Assembly (NCBI RefSeq): GCF_012927125.1
Contig: NZ_JABBFZ010000035.1
Coordinates: forward strand, 1 to 39,267
From: Paraburkholderia antibiotica
Lineage (GTDB): Bacteria; Pseudomonadota; Gammaproteobacteria; Burkholderiales; Burkholderiaceae
Length of the DNA: 39,267 nucleotides
Direction of reading: 5' to 3'
In this document: piece by piece, positions 16,148 to 26,325 of the stretch
Position numbering within the stretch: the first letter of the stretch is position 1
Layout of the letters: each line of letters begins with the position of its first letter
Made by a program: the position numbers and the translations under genes
The notes under the pieces: generated by a model
Told to the model about the DNA's origin: nothing
The model's database searches: none
What the model saw: the letters and a program-made list of their open reading frames with translations, nothing else

Positions 16148-16885
16148 CTACCTAGCCGTATAGCCGCCGTCGATCGGCAGACACACGCCGCTCACCATCG
16201 CCGCCGCGTCGCTCAGCAGAAACAGGATCGGCGCGGCGACCTCGGCGGATTCGGCGAAACGCCGCAGCGGAATCGCCTGCAAAGCCGGATCGCGTTTGAC
16301 CGGATCGCTCCATGCGAGCACCGCCATCGGCGTCAGCGTGACCGTCGGGTTCACGCTGTTCACGCGAATGCCGTGCGGCCCCAGCTCGATGCACAGCGCG
16401 CGCGTGACCGCATCGAGCGCGGCCTTCGACGCCGAATAGCTCAGATGCTCGTCGAGCGCGACGAGCGCCGCCTGGCTCGACACGTTGACGATGCTGCCCG
16501 CGCGCCCCGCGGCGAGCATGCCGCGCGCAACGTGCTTCGCGACCAGCACCGCGCCGCGCGTATTCACCGCCATCACGCGATCGAAGCTCGCGGCCGTGGT
16601 GTCGACCGCGCGTTCCAGCAGCGCGATGCCCGCGCAATTGACGAGACCGTCGAACGGTGCGAGCGAAGCCAGCGCTTCGTCGATCGCGGCTTCGTCGCCG
16701 ACATCGAGCGTCAACGGCTCGCAGCCGGTTTCCTCGGCGAGCCGCGCCAGTTCGTTGACGTTGCGCGCCGCCGCGACAACCGACGCGCCGCTCGCGCAGA
16801 GCGCTTCGACCGTCGCGCGGCCGATGCCGCTGGAGGCGCCCGTCACGAGGATCGAGCGGCCGGAGAAATCGAAAGTGACGTTCAT
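16148..16885 (-). CDS. SDR oxidoreductase resembling L-xylulose/dicarbonyl reductase (DCXR)
   Basis: 245 residues, classical short-chain dehydrogenase. Cofactor motif TGASSGIGRATVEAL, then NCAGIALLE, the catalytic triad region IVNVSSQAALVALDEHLSYSASK (Ser, Tyr, Lys) and VNSVNPTVTLTPM. The NVSSQA, NPTV-TPM and FAE-EV-ILFLLS segments match animal DCXR, which interconverts xylitol and L-xylulose, unusually well. It is the last gene of the CUT2 island; its ATG overlaps the kinase stop codon (ATGA), so the two are translationally coupled. A role in oxidising a pentitol or tetritol, or reducing a ketose, is likely. The longer open frame upstream is a shadow of the kinase gene. Confidence 0.85.
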   Translation of the reverse strand: MNVTFDFSGRSILVTGASSGIGRATVEALCASGASVVAAARNVNELARLAEETGCEPLTLDVGDEAAIDEALASLAPFDGLVNCAGIALLERAVDTTAASFDRVMAVNTRGAVLVAKHVARGMLAAGRAGSIVNVSSQAALVALDEHLSYSASKAALDAVTRALCIELGPHGIRVNSVNPTVTLTPMAVLAWSDPVKRDPALQAIPLRRFAESAEVAAPILFLLSDAAAMVSGVCLPIDGGYTAR

Positions 16886-18426
16886 GATGAGTGCAAGCGA
16901 TGCATGACCGGCTTCAACGCCGGATAAAGATCCACGTACACGCCGAAGCGCTGCTCGTATAAAGCCAGCCGTTGCGCGTCGGGCTGCGCGCGTTCGACCA
17001 GCGTGACCCAGCCGCCCTCGGCCGCCTCGCGCGACACCAGCCCGACGCCGAGCGCCGCGAGCAGCGCCGCGCCCATCGCGGCCTCGACGTCCTGCTCGAT
17101 CGTGTAGACCGGATAGCCGGCGACGTCGGCGATGATCTGCATCCACAGGTCCGAATGCGCGGCGCCGCCGACCACGATCAGCTTGTCGTCGAGCGATTGC
17201 GCGCCCTGACGGCCCGCCTCGATGTTGTGCTTCAGCGCGAACGCCACGCCTTCGAGCACCGCGCGATACAGATGCGCGCGCGTATGAAACAGCGACAGCC
17301 CGACGAACGCGCCGCTCGCCTTCGCATCCCACACCGGACTGCGCTCGCCCATCAGATACGGCAGGAACAGCACGCCATCGGCGCCGGCCGGCACTTTCGC
17401 CGCCGCCTCTTCGAGCAGCCGGTGCGGATCGCCATGCGGCGTCGCGCGCGCGGCCTCGATCTCCGCATGACAGAACTGCTCGCGATACCACGTGACCGAC
17501 GCGCCCGCGGTGATCGCCCCGCCGAACACGTAGAGGTCGTGCTGGCCGTTGAACACGTGAGGCATGCTGATCAAACCGTGGCGCGCGTCGACGCGCTGAT
17601 TGATGTAGCCCCAGCACATGCTGGTGCCGATCATCGCGACGTGCTGCCCCGCGCGCGTGACGCCGGCCGCGAACGTCGCCATCGCCGCATCGACGCCGCC
17701 CGCGACGATCGCGGTGCCCGCGTCGAGCCCGAGCTGTTCGGTCCATTGCGACAACAGCCCGCCCACCACCTCCGACGACTCGACGAGCCGCTCCGGCATC
17801 ATCGTCGCGGGAATGCCGAGCATGTCGAGCGCTTCGTCGGACCAGTCGCGCCTCGCGATGTCGTAGACGCCGCCGAGATTGCCGGCCGAACTGTGATCGA
17901 CCGCGACTTCACCGGTCAGCATGTAGATCACGTACGCGTTCGGCGGCAGGAAATAGCGCGTATGCGCCCACACGTCCGGCTGGTTATCACGCAGCCACAG
18001 CATCTTCGTGTAGCCGTAATAGCTGTCCACGCCATTGCCGGTGATCGTCAGAAGCCGGTCGAGATCGACGTTGTCGCGCACCCACTCGACCTGCGCGGTC
18101 GCGCGCCGGTCCATCCAGATCAGGCACGGCGCGAGCGGCCGCATGTCGTTGTCGACCGCGATGCCCGAGCCGCCGTACAGGCTGCTCACGCACATCGCCT
18201 TGATCGAACTCGCGGCGATGCCGGCCGCCTTCGCGTCGTTCACGCACGCGGCCACGCATTCGATCACCGCCTTCAGCCACACCGCGGGCCACTGCTCGGC
18301 CCACAACGGCTTCGGCGTATCCGGCTGATAACCCGCCGCATGCTGCGCGACGATCGCGCCGTGCGCGTCGACGAGCAGCGCCTTGGTGCTCTGCGTGCCG
18401 ATATCGACGCCGATCACGTAGTTCAT
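16882..18426 (-). CDS. FGGY-family carbohydrate kinase (ketose kinase)
   Basis: 514 residues with the ATP-phosphate motif VIGVDIGTQSTKALLVD at the N-terminus, WMDRRA in the sugar-binding region, VAGGVDAAMATFAAGV and the C-terminal IVVGGAAHSDLWMQIIADV. FGGY kinases phosphorylate ketoses such as D- or L-xylulose, ribulose and erythritol or glycerol. It has clearly diverged from the second FGGY kinase of this window (26326-27807), so the two probably serve different sugars. GGAGG precedes the ATG. It lies between the dehydrogenase and the SDR genes in one operon, and the pathway logic is oxidise then phosphorylate. Confidence 0.88.
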   Translation of the reverse strand: MNYVIGVDIGTQSTKALLVDAHGAIVAQHAAGYQPDTPKPLWAEQWPAVWLKAVIECVAACVNDAKAAGIAASSIKAMCVSSLYGGSGIAVDNDMRPLAPCLIWMDRRATAQVEWVRDNVDLDRLLTITGNGVDSYYGYTKMLWLRDNQPDVWAHTRYFLPPNAYVIYMLTGEVAVDHSSAGNLGGVYDIARRDWSDEALDMLGIPATMMPERLVESSEVVGGLLSQWTEQLGLDAGTAIVAGGVDAAMATFAAGVTRAGQHVAMIGTSMCWGYINQRVDARHGLISMPHVFNGQHDLYVFGGAITAGASVTWYREQFCHAEIEAARATPHGDPHRLLEEAAAKVPAGADGVLFLPYLMGERSPVWDAKASGAFVGLSLFHTRAHLYRAVLEGVAFALKHNIEAGRQGAQSLDDKLIVVGGAAHSDLWMQIIADVAGYPVYTIEQDVEAAMGAALLAALGVGLVSREAAEGGWVTLVERAQPDAQRLALYEQRFGVYVDLYPALKPVMHRLHSS

Positions 18427-18472
18427 AGAGCCTCCGTTGAAAAGCCGCGCACGGTATTCGCGCGCGCCGGCA

Positions 18473-19570
18473 TCACCCGCGCGGCTTCATCAGCACCTTG
18501 ATCGAATCGAGCGAGTTCGCGACCTTGATCGCCTCGTCCCATTCTTCCAGCGAAAAACCGTGCGTGACGATGCCCTTCGACGTGACGAGCCCGCGCGCGA
18601 GCAGATCGATCGCGATCGGATAGCAGTAAGGTCCGAGATGTGCGCCGCGCACGTCGAGTTCCTTGCGATCGCCGATCACCGACCAGTCGAGCGTCGTATC
18701 CGCGCCGAACACCGAAAACTCGACGAAGCGTCCGAGCTTGCGGATCAGGTCCATCCCCTGGTTCACGCCGATCGGCGCGCCGGTCGTTTCAATATAGACG
18801 TCGCAACCGTATCCGTCAGTCAGCGATTTGACGATCGCGAGCGCGTCGTCCTTCTGCGGATTGATCGTCACATCCGCGCCGTATTCGCGCGCGAGCGCGA
18901 GACGCTCCTCGACCAGATCGATCACGACGAGCTTCTTCGGCGTCTTCAGATGCGCGACCTGCGTCATCATCAGGCCGAGCGGCCCGGCGCCCGCGATCAC
19001 GACCACGTCGTCGAGCTGTACGTCGCCGCGATTGACCGTGTGGATCGCGCAGGCGAGCGGCTCGATGATCGCCGCGTCTTCGAGCGAAATGCCATCCGGA
19101 ATCTTGTGGACGATCGCGGTCGGCGGAATGCGCATGTACTCGGCCATGCCGCCGTCGGCGACTTCGCGCTGAAAGCCGAAGATGTTGTGCACTTCGCACA
19201 TCCAGTACTGGCCGGATTTGCAGTAGCGGCATTTGCCGCACGGGACGATCTGTTCGGCAATCACGCGCTCGCCCTTCCGGACGCCGAAATGTTCGGCCGC
19301 GCCTTCGCCGAGTTCTTCGACGTAGCCGAAGAACTCGTGGCCCGGAATCACCGGCGCCTTGACCCACGGACTCGGGCCGCCCCAGAACATCTTCGCGCCC
19401 GAATGGCATTTGCAGTCGCTCGCGCAGATGCCGCACGCGGCGATGCGGATCACCAGTTCATGCGCGCGCGCGCTCGGCTTTTTCACCTGCTCGACACGAT
19501 AGTCTTTCGGCGCATGACAGACGATCGCGGTCATGTCCTGCCGATCGGCTTGCTTGGATTGAGTCGTCAT
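18473..19570 (-). CDS. Zinc-dependent polyol dehydrogenase, erythritol/L-threitol dehydrogenase-like
   Basis: 365 residues of the zinc medium-chain dehydrogenase family. Catalytic zinc region CGICASD (C46) and PGHEF (H78, E79); structural zinc cysteines C111, C114, C117 and C125; NAD motif VVIAGAGPLGLMM. Segments such as WSVIGDRKELDVRGAHLGPY resemble the mycobacterial erythritol/L-threitol dehydrogenase (EltD) more than sorbitol or alcohol dehydrogenases. The ATG at 19570 has AGGA seven bases upstream. The apparent fusion to the permease region upstream is only a reading-frame continuation. Substrate is a polyol by context; xylitol, erythritol or threitol are candidates. Confidence 0.85.
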   Translation of the reverse strand: MTTQSKQADRQDMTAIVCHAPKDYRVEQVKKPSARAHELVIRIAACGICASDCKCHSGAKMFWGGPSPWVKAPVIPGHEFFGYVEELGEGAAEHFGVRKGERVIAEQIVPCGKCRYCKSGQYWMCEVHNIFGFQREVADGGMAEYMRIPPTAIVHKIPDGISLEDAAIIEPLACAIHTVNRGDVQLDDVVVIAGAGPLGLMMTQVAHLKTPKKLVVIDLVEERLALAREYGADVTINPQKDDALAIVKSLTDGYGCDVYIETTGAPIGVNQGMDLIRKLGRFVEFSVFGADTTLDWSVIGDRKELDVRGAHLGPYCYPIAIDLLARGLVTSKGIVTHGFSLEEWDEAIKVANSLDSIKVLMKPRG

Positions 19571-19611
19571 TGCATGGTCCTGCCAGTAGTGGGAGTGTGG
19601 AGAAAGAGGCG

Positions 19612-20611
19612 TTACTTTCTGCGGTCGCGGCTGATGTAGATCGCGAGCAGAATGATTCCGCCCTTGATCACGTTCTGCACGTACGGATTCACGCCGACCA
19701 TGTTCAGGCCGTTGTTCAGTACACCGAGCAACAGCGCGCCGATCAGCGTGCCGACGATCGAGCCGCGGCCGCCCGAGATCGACGTGCCGCCCATCACGAC
19801 GGCGGCGATCGCGTCGAGTTCGAAACCGACGCCCGCGTTCGGCTGGCCGCTCATCAGCCGCGCGGTCAGCACGATCGCGGCGAACGCGGACGTGAGCCCA
19901 GCGATCGTGTAGACCAGCAGCTTCACACGCGCGACGCGCACGCCCGAGAGCCGCGTCGCCTGTTCGTTGCCGCCGATCGCGTACACGTAGCGGCCGAACG
20001 GCATGCGTTCGAGCAGCACCCACGCGAGCACGTAGATCACCGCCATGATCACGACCGGCGCCTGGATGCCGAGAATCTTGCCGCTGCCGAAAAAGCTGAC
20101 CCAGTCGGGCAGGCCGTCGATCGGATAGCCGCCGGTGTAGATCAGCGCGAGACCGCGGGCGATGCCCATCGTCGCAAGCGTGACGATGATCGGCGGCATG
20201 CCGGCGAACGCGACGAAAAAGCCGTTGGCCGCGCCGAAGCCGAGCCCGACCGCGAGGCCGATCGCCAGCGCCGCTATCGCGTTCATGCCGGCCACCATCA
20301 GCCCCGCGGCCAGCGTGCCGCTCAATGCCATCACCGAGCCGACCGACAGATCGATGCCGCCCGTCAGGATCACGCAGGTCATGCCGACCGCGATGATCGC
20401 GTTGATCGACACCTGGCGCAGCACGTTCTCGATGTTCGCGGCCGACAGAAAGCTGTCGCTCGCGAACACCATCACGATGCACACGGCCAGCAGGCCGACG
20501 AACGGATAGAACAGCGTCGAGCGTTTCAGCACGGCCCATGTGAAGCGTGTCGGCGCGCCCGGGGTGTCGCCGGCGACGCTCGAAGTCTTACGCGACGGCG
20601 GGGAAGAAGGA

Positions 20612-20625
<14 letters not shown>
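19612..20625 (-). CDS. Ribose-type (CUT2) ABC transporter permease
   Basis: 337 residues with about eight to ten membrane helices and the RbsC/AraH signature: GGIDLSVGSVMALSGTLAA, VGLGFGAANGFFVAFAGMPP, IVTLATMGIARGLALIYTGG and GGTSISGGRGSIVGTLIGALL. It forms the membrane channel with the ATPase encoded just upstream. The ATG at 20625 has GGAG at six-base spacing and overlaps the end of the ATPase gene by 14 bp, so translation is coupled. Confidence 0.95.
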
Positions 20626-22132
<1,507 letters not shown>

Positions 22133-22150
22133 CGCGTATTCCTCCGCCGC

Positions 22151-22187
22151 GGGGCGCCGCGCATGCTGCGTGCACGCGCGGCGCCCC
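22151..22187 (-). repeat. Stable intercistronic hairpin between binding-protein and ATPase genes
   Basis: GGGGCGCCGCGC (22151-22162) pairs perfectly with GCGCGGCGCCCC (22176-22187). Within the 13-nt loop a TGC/GCA pair can extend the stem. It lies 15 bp after the binding-protein stop codon and 18 bp before the ATPase start. Such structures protect the 3' end of upstream mRNA and let periplasmic binding proteins be made in excess of the membrane components; that role is inferred here. Confidence 0.8.
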
Positions 22188-22202
22188 AGGCTTGCGTCTG
22201 CG

Positions 22203-23183
22203 TTACCAGCTGAAGCCCTTCGCATTGCTCCTGTCGATCAGCTTCACGTCGACCGGAATCGCCTTCGGCACATTGGCGCCCCACTTCTTCGCGAGCGCGA
22301 TACCGAGCGCGATGCGCACCTGGTCGGCGGGGAATTGCGCGGACGTCGCGATGAATTTCGAATTCGGCTTCTGGATCGCGGCGATCGCTTCGGGCGCGCC
22401 GTCGACGCTGGTCAGCTTGATGTCCTTGCCCGACGATTCGATCGCCGACAACGCGCCCATCGCGCCGCCGTCGTTCACGCTGAACACGCCCTTCAGATTC
22501 GGATGCGCCTGGATCATGTTTTCGGTGACGGACAGCGCGGTCGCGCGTTCCTGTTTGCCGTTCTGCGTATCCACCAGCTTCACGCCCGGCGACTTCGCGA
22601 GCGCCGCCTTGCAGCCGCGCACGCGTTCGAGAATCGGCACGACCGGAATACCGTCGAGAATCGCCACTTCGCCGCTGCCGCCGATCGACTTCGCGAGATA
22701 CTCGCAGGCCATCACGCCGGCATCATAGTTTTTCGAACCGACGAACGAATCGACCGGACCGTTCGCGTTCGCATCGACCGCGACGACCACCACGCCCGCC
22801 TTCTTCGCCGACGTCACCGCCGACTGAATACCCGTCGAGTCGGTCGGATTCACGAGCAGGATGTCGATCTTCTTCTGCAGCATGTCCTCGACGTCGCTGA
22901 CCTGTTTGCTGACATCGTGATGCGCGTCGGTGACGACCACCGTCGCGCCGATCGAGGCGGCCGCGTCGTTCAGCGCCTTCTGCATCGTCACGAAGTACGG
23001 GTTGTTCATTTCCTGGAAGGTCATGCCGATTTTCAGCGGCGCGGCCTGCGCGTCCTGTGCGGCCGACATCGCGACGAGCGACACACCGAGCGCGAGCGCG
23101 GCGATACGGCGCACGAACCTGACCGACCTGATCGATCCGACCGACCCGACCGACGAATGCGGCTTAAAAACAGATTGCTTCAT
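22203..23183 (-). CDS. Ribose-type ABC transporter periplasmic sugar/polyol-binding protein
   Basis: 326 residues with a signal peptide (basic RFVRR, hydrophobic IAALALGVSLVAMSA, cleavage near AQAAP) followed by a periplasmic-binding-protein type 1 domain: LKIGMTFQEMNNPYFVTMQ, VTDAHHDVSKQVSDVEDML and LLVNPTDSTGIQSAV. It belongs to the RbsB-like family that binds pentoses and polyols. The ATG at 23183 has GGAG at six-base spacing; the ORF start 4 codons upstream lacks one. The N-terminal region before the basic residues is lengthened by a 9-bp repeat (23118-23153). First transporter gene after the AraC regulator. Confidence 0.93.
   Translation of the reverse strand: MKQSVFKPHSSVGSVGSIRSVRFVRRIAALALGVSLVAMSAAQDAQAAPLKIGMTFQEMNNPYFVTMQKALNDAAASIGATVVVTDAHHDVSKQVSDVEDMLQKKIDILLVNPTDSTGIQSAVTSAKKAGVVVVAVDANANGPVDSFVGSKNYDAGVMACEYLAKSIGGSGEVAILDGIPVVPILERVRGCKAALAKSPGVKLVDTQNGKQERATALSVTENMIQAHPNLKGVFSVNDGGAMGALSAIESSGKDIKLTSVDGAPEAIAAIQKPNSKFIATSAQFPADQVRIALGIALAKKWGANVPKAIPVDVKLIDRSNAKGFSW
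23118..23153 (-). repeat. Four imperfect 9-bp repeats within the signal peptide
   Basis: Read on the minus strand, four consecutive 9-bp units (TCGGTCGGG and variants) encode SVG-SVG-SIR-SVR at residues 11-22 of the binding protein, before the hydrophobic core. They lengthen the n-region of the signal peptide. Confidence 0.75.
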
Positions 23184-23294
23184 GGTTGTCTCCATTTTTT
23201 GAAGTGAGCACGCCCGTCACGCTGTGTGCGCACAGCGCGAGGCGTGTTGAAACGCGAGTGGATGAAAGCAGCGGGCGATGCGCCCGGAGCGACG

Positions 23295-24272
23295 CTAGCT
23301 CAGCGGATAAGCGGCACCGTTTCCGGGCAGGCCCGGCGCGAGCACGATCGCCGGTGCGTTGTCGATGCCCCTGCCGTGCGCGGCCGCCTGCTCGGAAGCA
23401 TCGCGGCTCGCATCGTTCAGTTGCTGATAGCGGCGAAACGTCGACGGCGCCATCCCCTTCATCGCGAGAAACTGCCGGTTGAAATTCGACAGATTGTTGA
23501 AACCCGCCTTGAAGCAGATGTCGGTCACGCTCAGCTCGCCATCGGTCAGCAGCTGACACGCGAGATTGATGCGCATACGGTTCACGTACTGCACGAACGG
23601 CAGCCCGGTATGGCGGCGGAAATAACGCGAGAACGCGCTGACGCTCTGGCCCGCGAGCTGCGCCAGTTCGGACTCGCGCAGCTCGTTCGCAAGGTTCTTG
23701 CCGATATACGCGAGCACGTGGTTGATGCGGGTCGCCGCGAAGCTGGTCGGATCGGCTTGATACGCGGGACTCGCGAGCGTGTCGCGATCCGGCGCGTTCA
23801 CGAGGATCTCGAGCATCGACATGAACAGCACCAGCCGACGCAAGCCGCGCGCCGCAAGCAGTTCGAGAAAGAGCGGCTTGATCCGCGCCGAGGTCTCCGT
23901 GCCGAACGACAGACCGCGCCGTGCGTCGGCGAGCATCGTCTCGACCTGACGCCATTCCGGGAAACTTTCCAGACAGTTCGACACGAACTCCTGGCCGAAC
24001 TGCACGACCAGATTGCGTTGCGCGACGCTCTCGCCTTCAGGCACGTCGCTGACCCAGTTGTGCGGCAGGTTCGGCCCCATCAACACCAGATTGCCGGGCG
24101 TGAAGCTGCCGATGTAATCGCCGACGAACATCTTGCCGGTCGTCTCGACGATCAGATGAATCTCGTACTCCGGATGAAAGTGCCAGCGTACCGTGCGATA
24201 CGGATAGCCATGCGACCACACCTTGAACGATTCGTCGTGGCGTACCGCCACGATTTCCAGATCGGGTTGCAC
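23295..24272 (-). CDS. AraC-family transcriptional regulator of the CUT2 polyol operon
   Basis: 325 residues: an N-terminal cupin-like sensor domain (WHFHPEYEIHLIVETTG, FTPGNLVLMGPNLPHNWV) and a C-terminal pair of helix-turn-helix motifs (SELAQLAGQSVSAFSRYFRR and VTDICFKAGFNNLSNFNRQF). The start is taken as the GTG at 24272, which has GGAG seven bases upstream and begins at the usual point of this subfamily; the open frame further upstream is unlike any domain. The gene lies 111 bp upstream of the binding-protein gene on the same strand, so it probably activates that operon, and is divergent from dalD. Confidence 0.88.
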   Translation of the reverse strand: MQPDLEIVAVRHDESFKVWSHGYPYRTVRWHFHPEYEIHLIVETTGKMFVGDYIGSFTPGNLVLMGPNLPHNWVSDVPEGESVAQRNLVVQFGQEFVSNCLESFPEWRQVETMLADARRGLSFGTETSARIKPLFLELLAARGLRRLVLFMSMLEILVNAPDRDTLASPAYQADPTSFAATRINHVLAYIGKNLANELRESELAQLAGQSVSAFSRYFRRHTGLPFVQYVNRMRINLACQLLTDGELSVTDICFKAGFNNLSNFNRQFLAMKGMAPSTFRRYQQLNDASRDASEQAAAHGRGIDNAPAIVLAPGLPGNGAAYPLS

Positions 24273-24545
24273 TGTCTGTCTCCATGAGAGCGCCTGTCCG
24301 AGCGCGCCGTCGATCTTGATCTTGTAGAGCGAAAAGTACCCGCCAAACGCGTCGGCGACCACTCGAAAAGCAACCGCGGATCGATACTTTTTTGCACCCG
24401 GGTCAGCCCGGGCACGTCCGAAGTCAAATTTGATGCAATGCAATATAGATAACGGGACGCGCTTGCCGACCTTGCGATGCCGGTTGTCGCTCCCTTCCCG
24501 CATCCCGCATGCCGCGCTGCGCCACGAAAACCCCGCGCCATCGCC

Positions 24546-24574
24546 TTGACTTTCGTTTCGGCGGATACGATCAT
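24546..24574 (+). promoter_or_regulatory. Promoter of the dalD-xylB-sorC unit
   Basis: TTGACT (24546-24551) and GATCAT (24569-24574) with exactly 17 bp between them. The promoter of the facing smoS-mtlEFGK unit has the same layout, the same unusual GATCATTCG at the -10, and the same spacing to a downstream palindrome. Confidence 0.7.
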
Positions 24575-24587
24575 TCGTTCAATCATA

Positions 24588-24599
24588 GAGCAAATGCTC
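24588..24599 (+). promoter_or_regulatory. Putative SorC-regulator operator, dalD side
   Basis: GAGCAAATGCTC is a perfect GAGCA-NN-TGCTC palindrome. It starts 13 bp after the -10, that is around +7, where a bound repressor would block initiation. The matching site before smoS lies at the identical distance from its -10. Of the 31 bp from -10 to palindrome end, 24 are identical between the two promoters. Confidence 0.65.
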
Positions 24600-24708
24600 A
24601 AACAATCCGTCACGCACGCTGCGAGCGCCGTGGACACAGGCTAATGCAACCAGCTTGCATGGGACCGGAAGGCCGACGCGCCGACTCCGGCCGACACAGG
24701 AGACAAAG

Positions 24709-26118
24709 ATGACCAGCGGGCAAGGCAGCGGCGCGGCCGCACACGTGATCCTGCACATCGGCGCGGGATCGTTTCATCGCGCGCATCAGGCGTGGTATCT
24801 GCACCGCCTCAACGAAGCGAATACGGCCGGCGAGCGCTGGTCGCTGACCGTCGGCAATATCCGCAGCGATATGAACCCGGTGCTCGACGCGCTGGCCGCG
24901 CAAAACGGCGTGTACACGCTCGAAACCGTCACGCCGCAAGGCGAGCGCGCGTACGAAACGATCCGCTCGATCGAGCGCGTGCTGCCGTGGAGCGAAAGCC
25001 TCGACGGCCTGATCGAAGCGGGCGCCGATCCGGCCTGCAAGATCATCGCGTTCACCGTCACCGAAGGCGGCTATTACCTCGACGAGCACGACCGGCTCGA
25101 CACCGCGAATCCCGATCTCGCCGCCGACCTCGCCGGCGGCCACACCACCATCTACGGCGCGCTCGCGGCGATTCTCGACGCGCGCATGAAGCGCGGCGCG
25201 GGCCCGCTGACACTGCAGACCTGCGACAACCTGCGCAGCAACGGCGAGCGCTTTCACGCGGGCATGAGCGAGTTTCTCGAACGACGCGGCGCGGATCAGC
25301 TCGCGCAGTGGTTCGACGACCACACCTCGTGCCCCTGCTCGATGGTCGATCGCATCACGCCGCGCCCGACGCCCGACGTGCGCGAGCGCGTGAAGGCCGC
25401 GACCGGCGTCGACGATGCGAGCCCGGTGATGGGCGAGGCGTTCATCCAGTGGGTGATCGAGGACCGCTTTATCGCCGGGCGGCCGCAGTGGGAGAAGGTC
25501 GGCGCGGAGCTGGTCGATTCGGTGCTGCCGTACGAGGAAGCGAAGATCCGCATCCTCAACGCGCCGCATAGCTGCATCGCGTGGGCGGGCACGCTGGTCG
25601 GCCTGAACTACATCCACGAAGGCACGCTCGATGCGGACATCCGCCAGTTCGCGTACGACTACGTGACCGAAGACGTGATTCCGTGTCTCACGCCGAGCCC
25701 GCTCGATCTCGCTCGCTATCGCGACGTCGTGCTCGAACGCTTCAGCAATCCGCACATCCTCGACACGAATCAGCGCGTCGCCGCCGACGGCTTTTCGAAG
25801 CTGCCCGGCTTCATCGCGCCGACGCTCGCCGAGTGCTTCGAGCGCGGCGTCACGCCGGCCGCGACCGCGATGCTGCCCGCGCTGTTCTTCCGCTTTCTCG
25901 AACGCTGGCATACGGGCAAGCTGCCGTACGCGTATCAGGACGGTGTGATGGACGAACGCGTCGCGCATGGTTTCTTCGCGGCACCCGATCCGCTGCGCGC
26001 GTTCGCCGCCGACAAGCTGCTGTGGGGCGGCATGGCGCAGACACCCGAACTCGAAGCGGTGCTCGCCGGCGCGCTCGCGCGCGTCGATGCATGGCTCGCG
26101 AAACGCGGCGCGGTTTGA
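24709..26118 (+). CDS. dalD: D-arabinitol 4-dehydrogenase (mannitol dehydrogenase family)
   Basis: 469 residues, polyol-specific long-chain dehydrogenase. The N-terminal cofactor motif is HIGAGSFHRAHQAWYLHRL. Other segments include AFTVTEGGYYL, PLTLQTCDNLRSNGERFHAG, VDRITPRPTPD, VMGEAFIQWVIED, YEEAKIRILNAPHSCIAWAG (catalytic lysine region) and DTNQRVAADGFSKLP. These match my recollection of Klebsiella DalD, which oxidises D-arabinitol to D-xylulose, better than mannitol 2-dehydrogenase. Xylulokinase downstream supports this product. AGGAG lies just before the ATG. Activity on mannitol as well is possible. Confidence 0.87.
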   Translation: MTSGQGSGAAAHVILHIGAGSFHRAHQAWYLHRLNEANTAGERWSLTVGNIRSDMNPVLDALAAQNGVYTLETVTPQGERAYETIRSIERVLPWSESLDGLIEAGADPACKIIAFTVTEGGYYLDEHDRLDTANPDLAADLAGGHTTIYGALAAILDARMKRGAGPLTLQTCDNLRSNGERFHAGMSEFLERRGADQLAQWFDDHTSCPCSMVDRITPRPTPDVRERVKAATGVDDASPVMGEAFIQWVIEDRFIAGRPQWEKVGAELVDSVLPYEEAKIRILNAPHSCIAWAGTLVGLNYIHEGTLDADIRQFAYDYVTEDVIPCLTPSPLDLARYRDVVLERFSNPHILDTNQRVAADGFSKLPGFIAPTLAECFERGVTPAATAMLPALFFRFLERWHTGKLPYAYQDGVMDERVAHGFFAAPDPLRAFAADKLLWGGMAQTPELEAVLAGALARVDAWLAKRGAV

Positions 26119-26325
26119 GCACCTGCTGAACGATGCCGGGCGATGTCAGGCGGCGCCGAATGGGCTGCTGCTCACCAGCACGAGCACGCGCTCGAGCACG
26201 AACCACCCTGTCCGATCCGGCTCGAACGCCACGCCACGCGACGACGAGCCAGGCTTAATGCGCATGACAGCGCGCCGGATGTGCGGCTAAAGTAGCGCAT
26301 CCCCAACGACGAAGGTTTCGCGCCC

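Larger units (their letters stand above)
24273..24708. other. Divergent intergenic region between the two polyol islands
   Basis: 436 bp. The dalD-proximal part carries the promoter (24546-24574) and operator (24588-24599) described separately. The AraC-proximal part has an AT-rich patch near 24421-24450 containing a perfect 10-bp palindrome TCAAATTTGA (24424-24433) and the direct repeat GCAATGCAAT, with a -10-like TATATT on the minus strand (24442-24447) lacking a good -35. This patch is the most likely control site of the AraC/CUT2 operon. Confidence 0.5.

Noticed and set aside
19571..20539. Open frame joining the zinc dehydrogenase to an upstream stretch, suggesting a 688-residue fusion
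   Set aside because: The extra part is an out-of-frame reading of the permease gene; the dehydrogenase has its own ATG and ribosome-binding site at 19570.
26117..26128. GAGCACCTGCTG resembling the SorC operator, at the dalD stop codon
   Set aside because: Matches 9 of 10 arm positions, but about one such match is expected by chance in a window this long, and it lacks the associated promoter.
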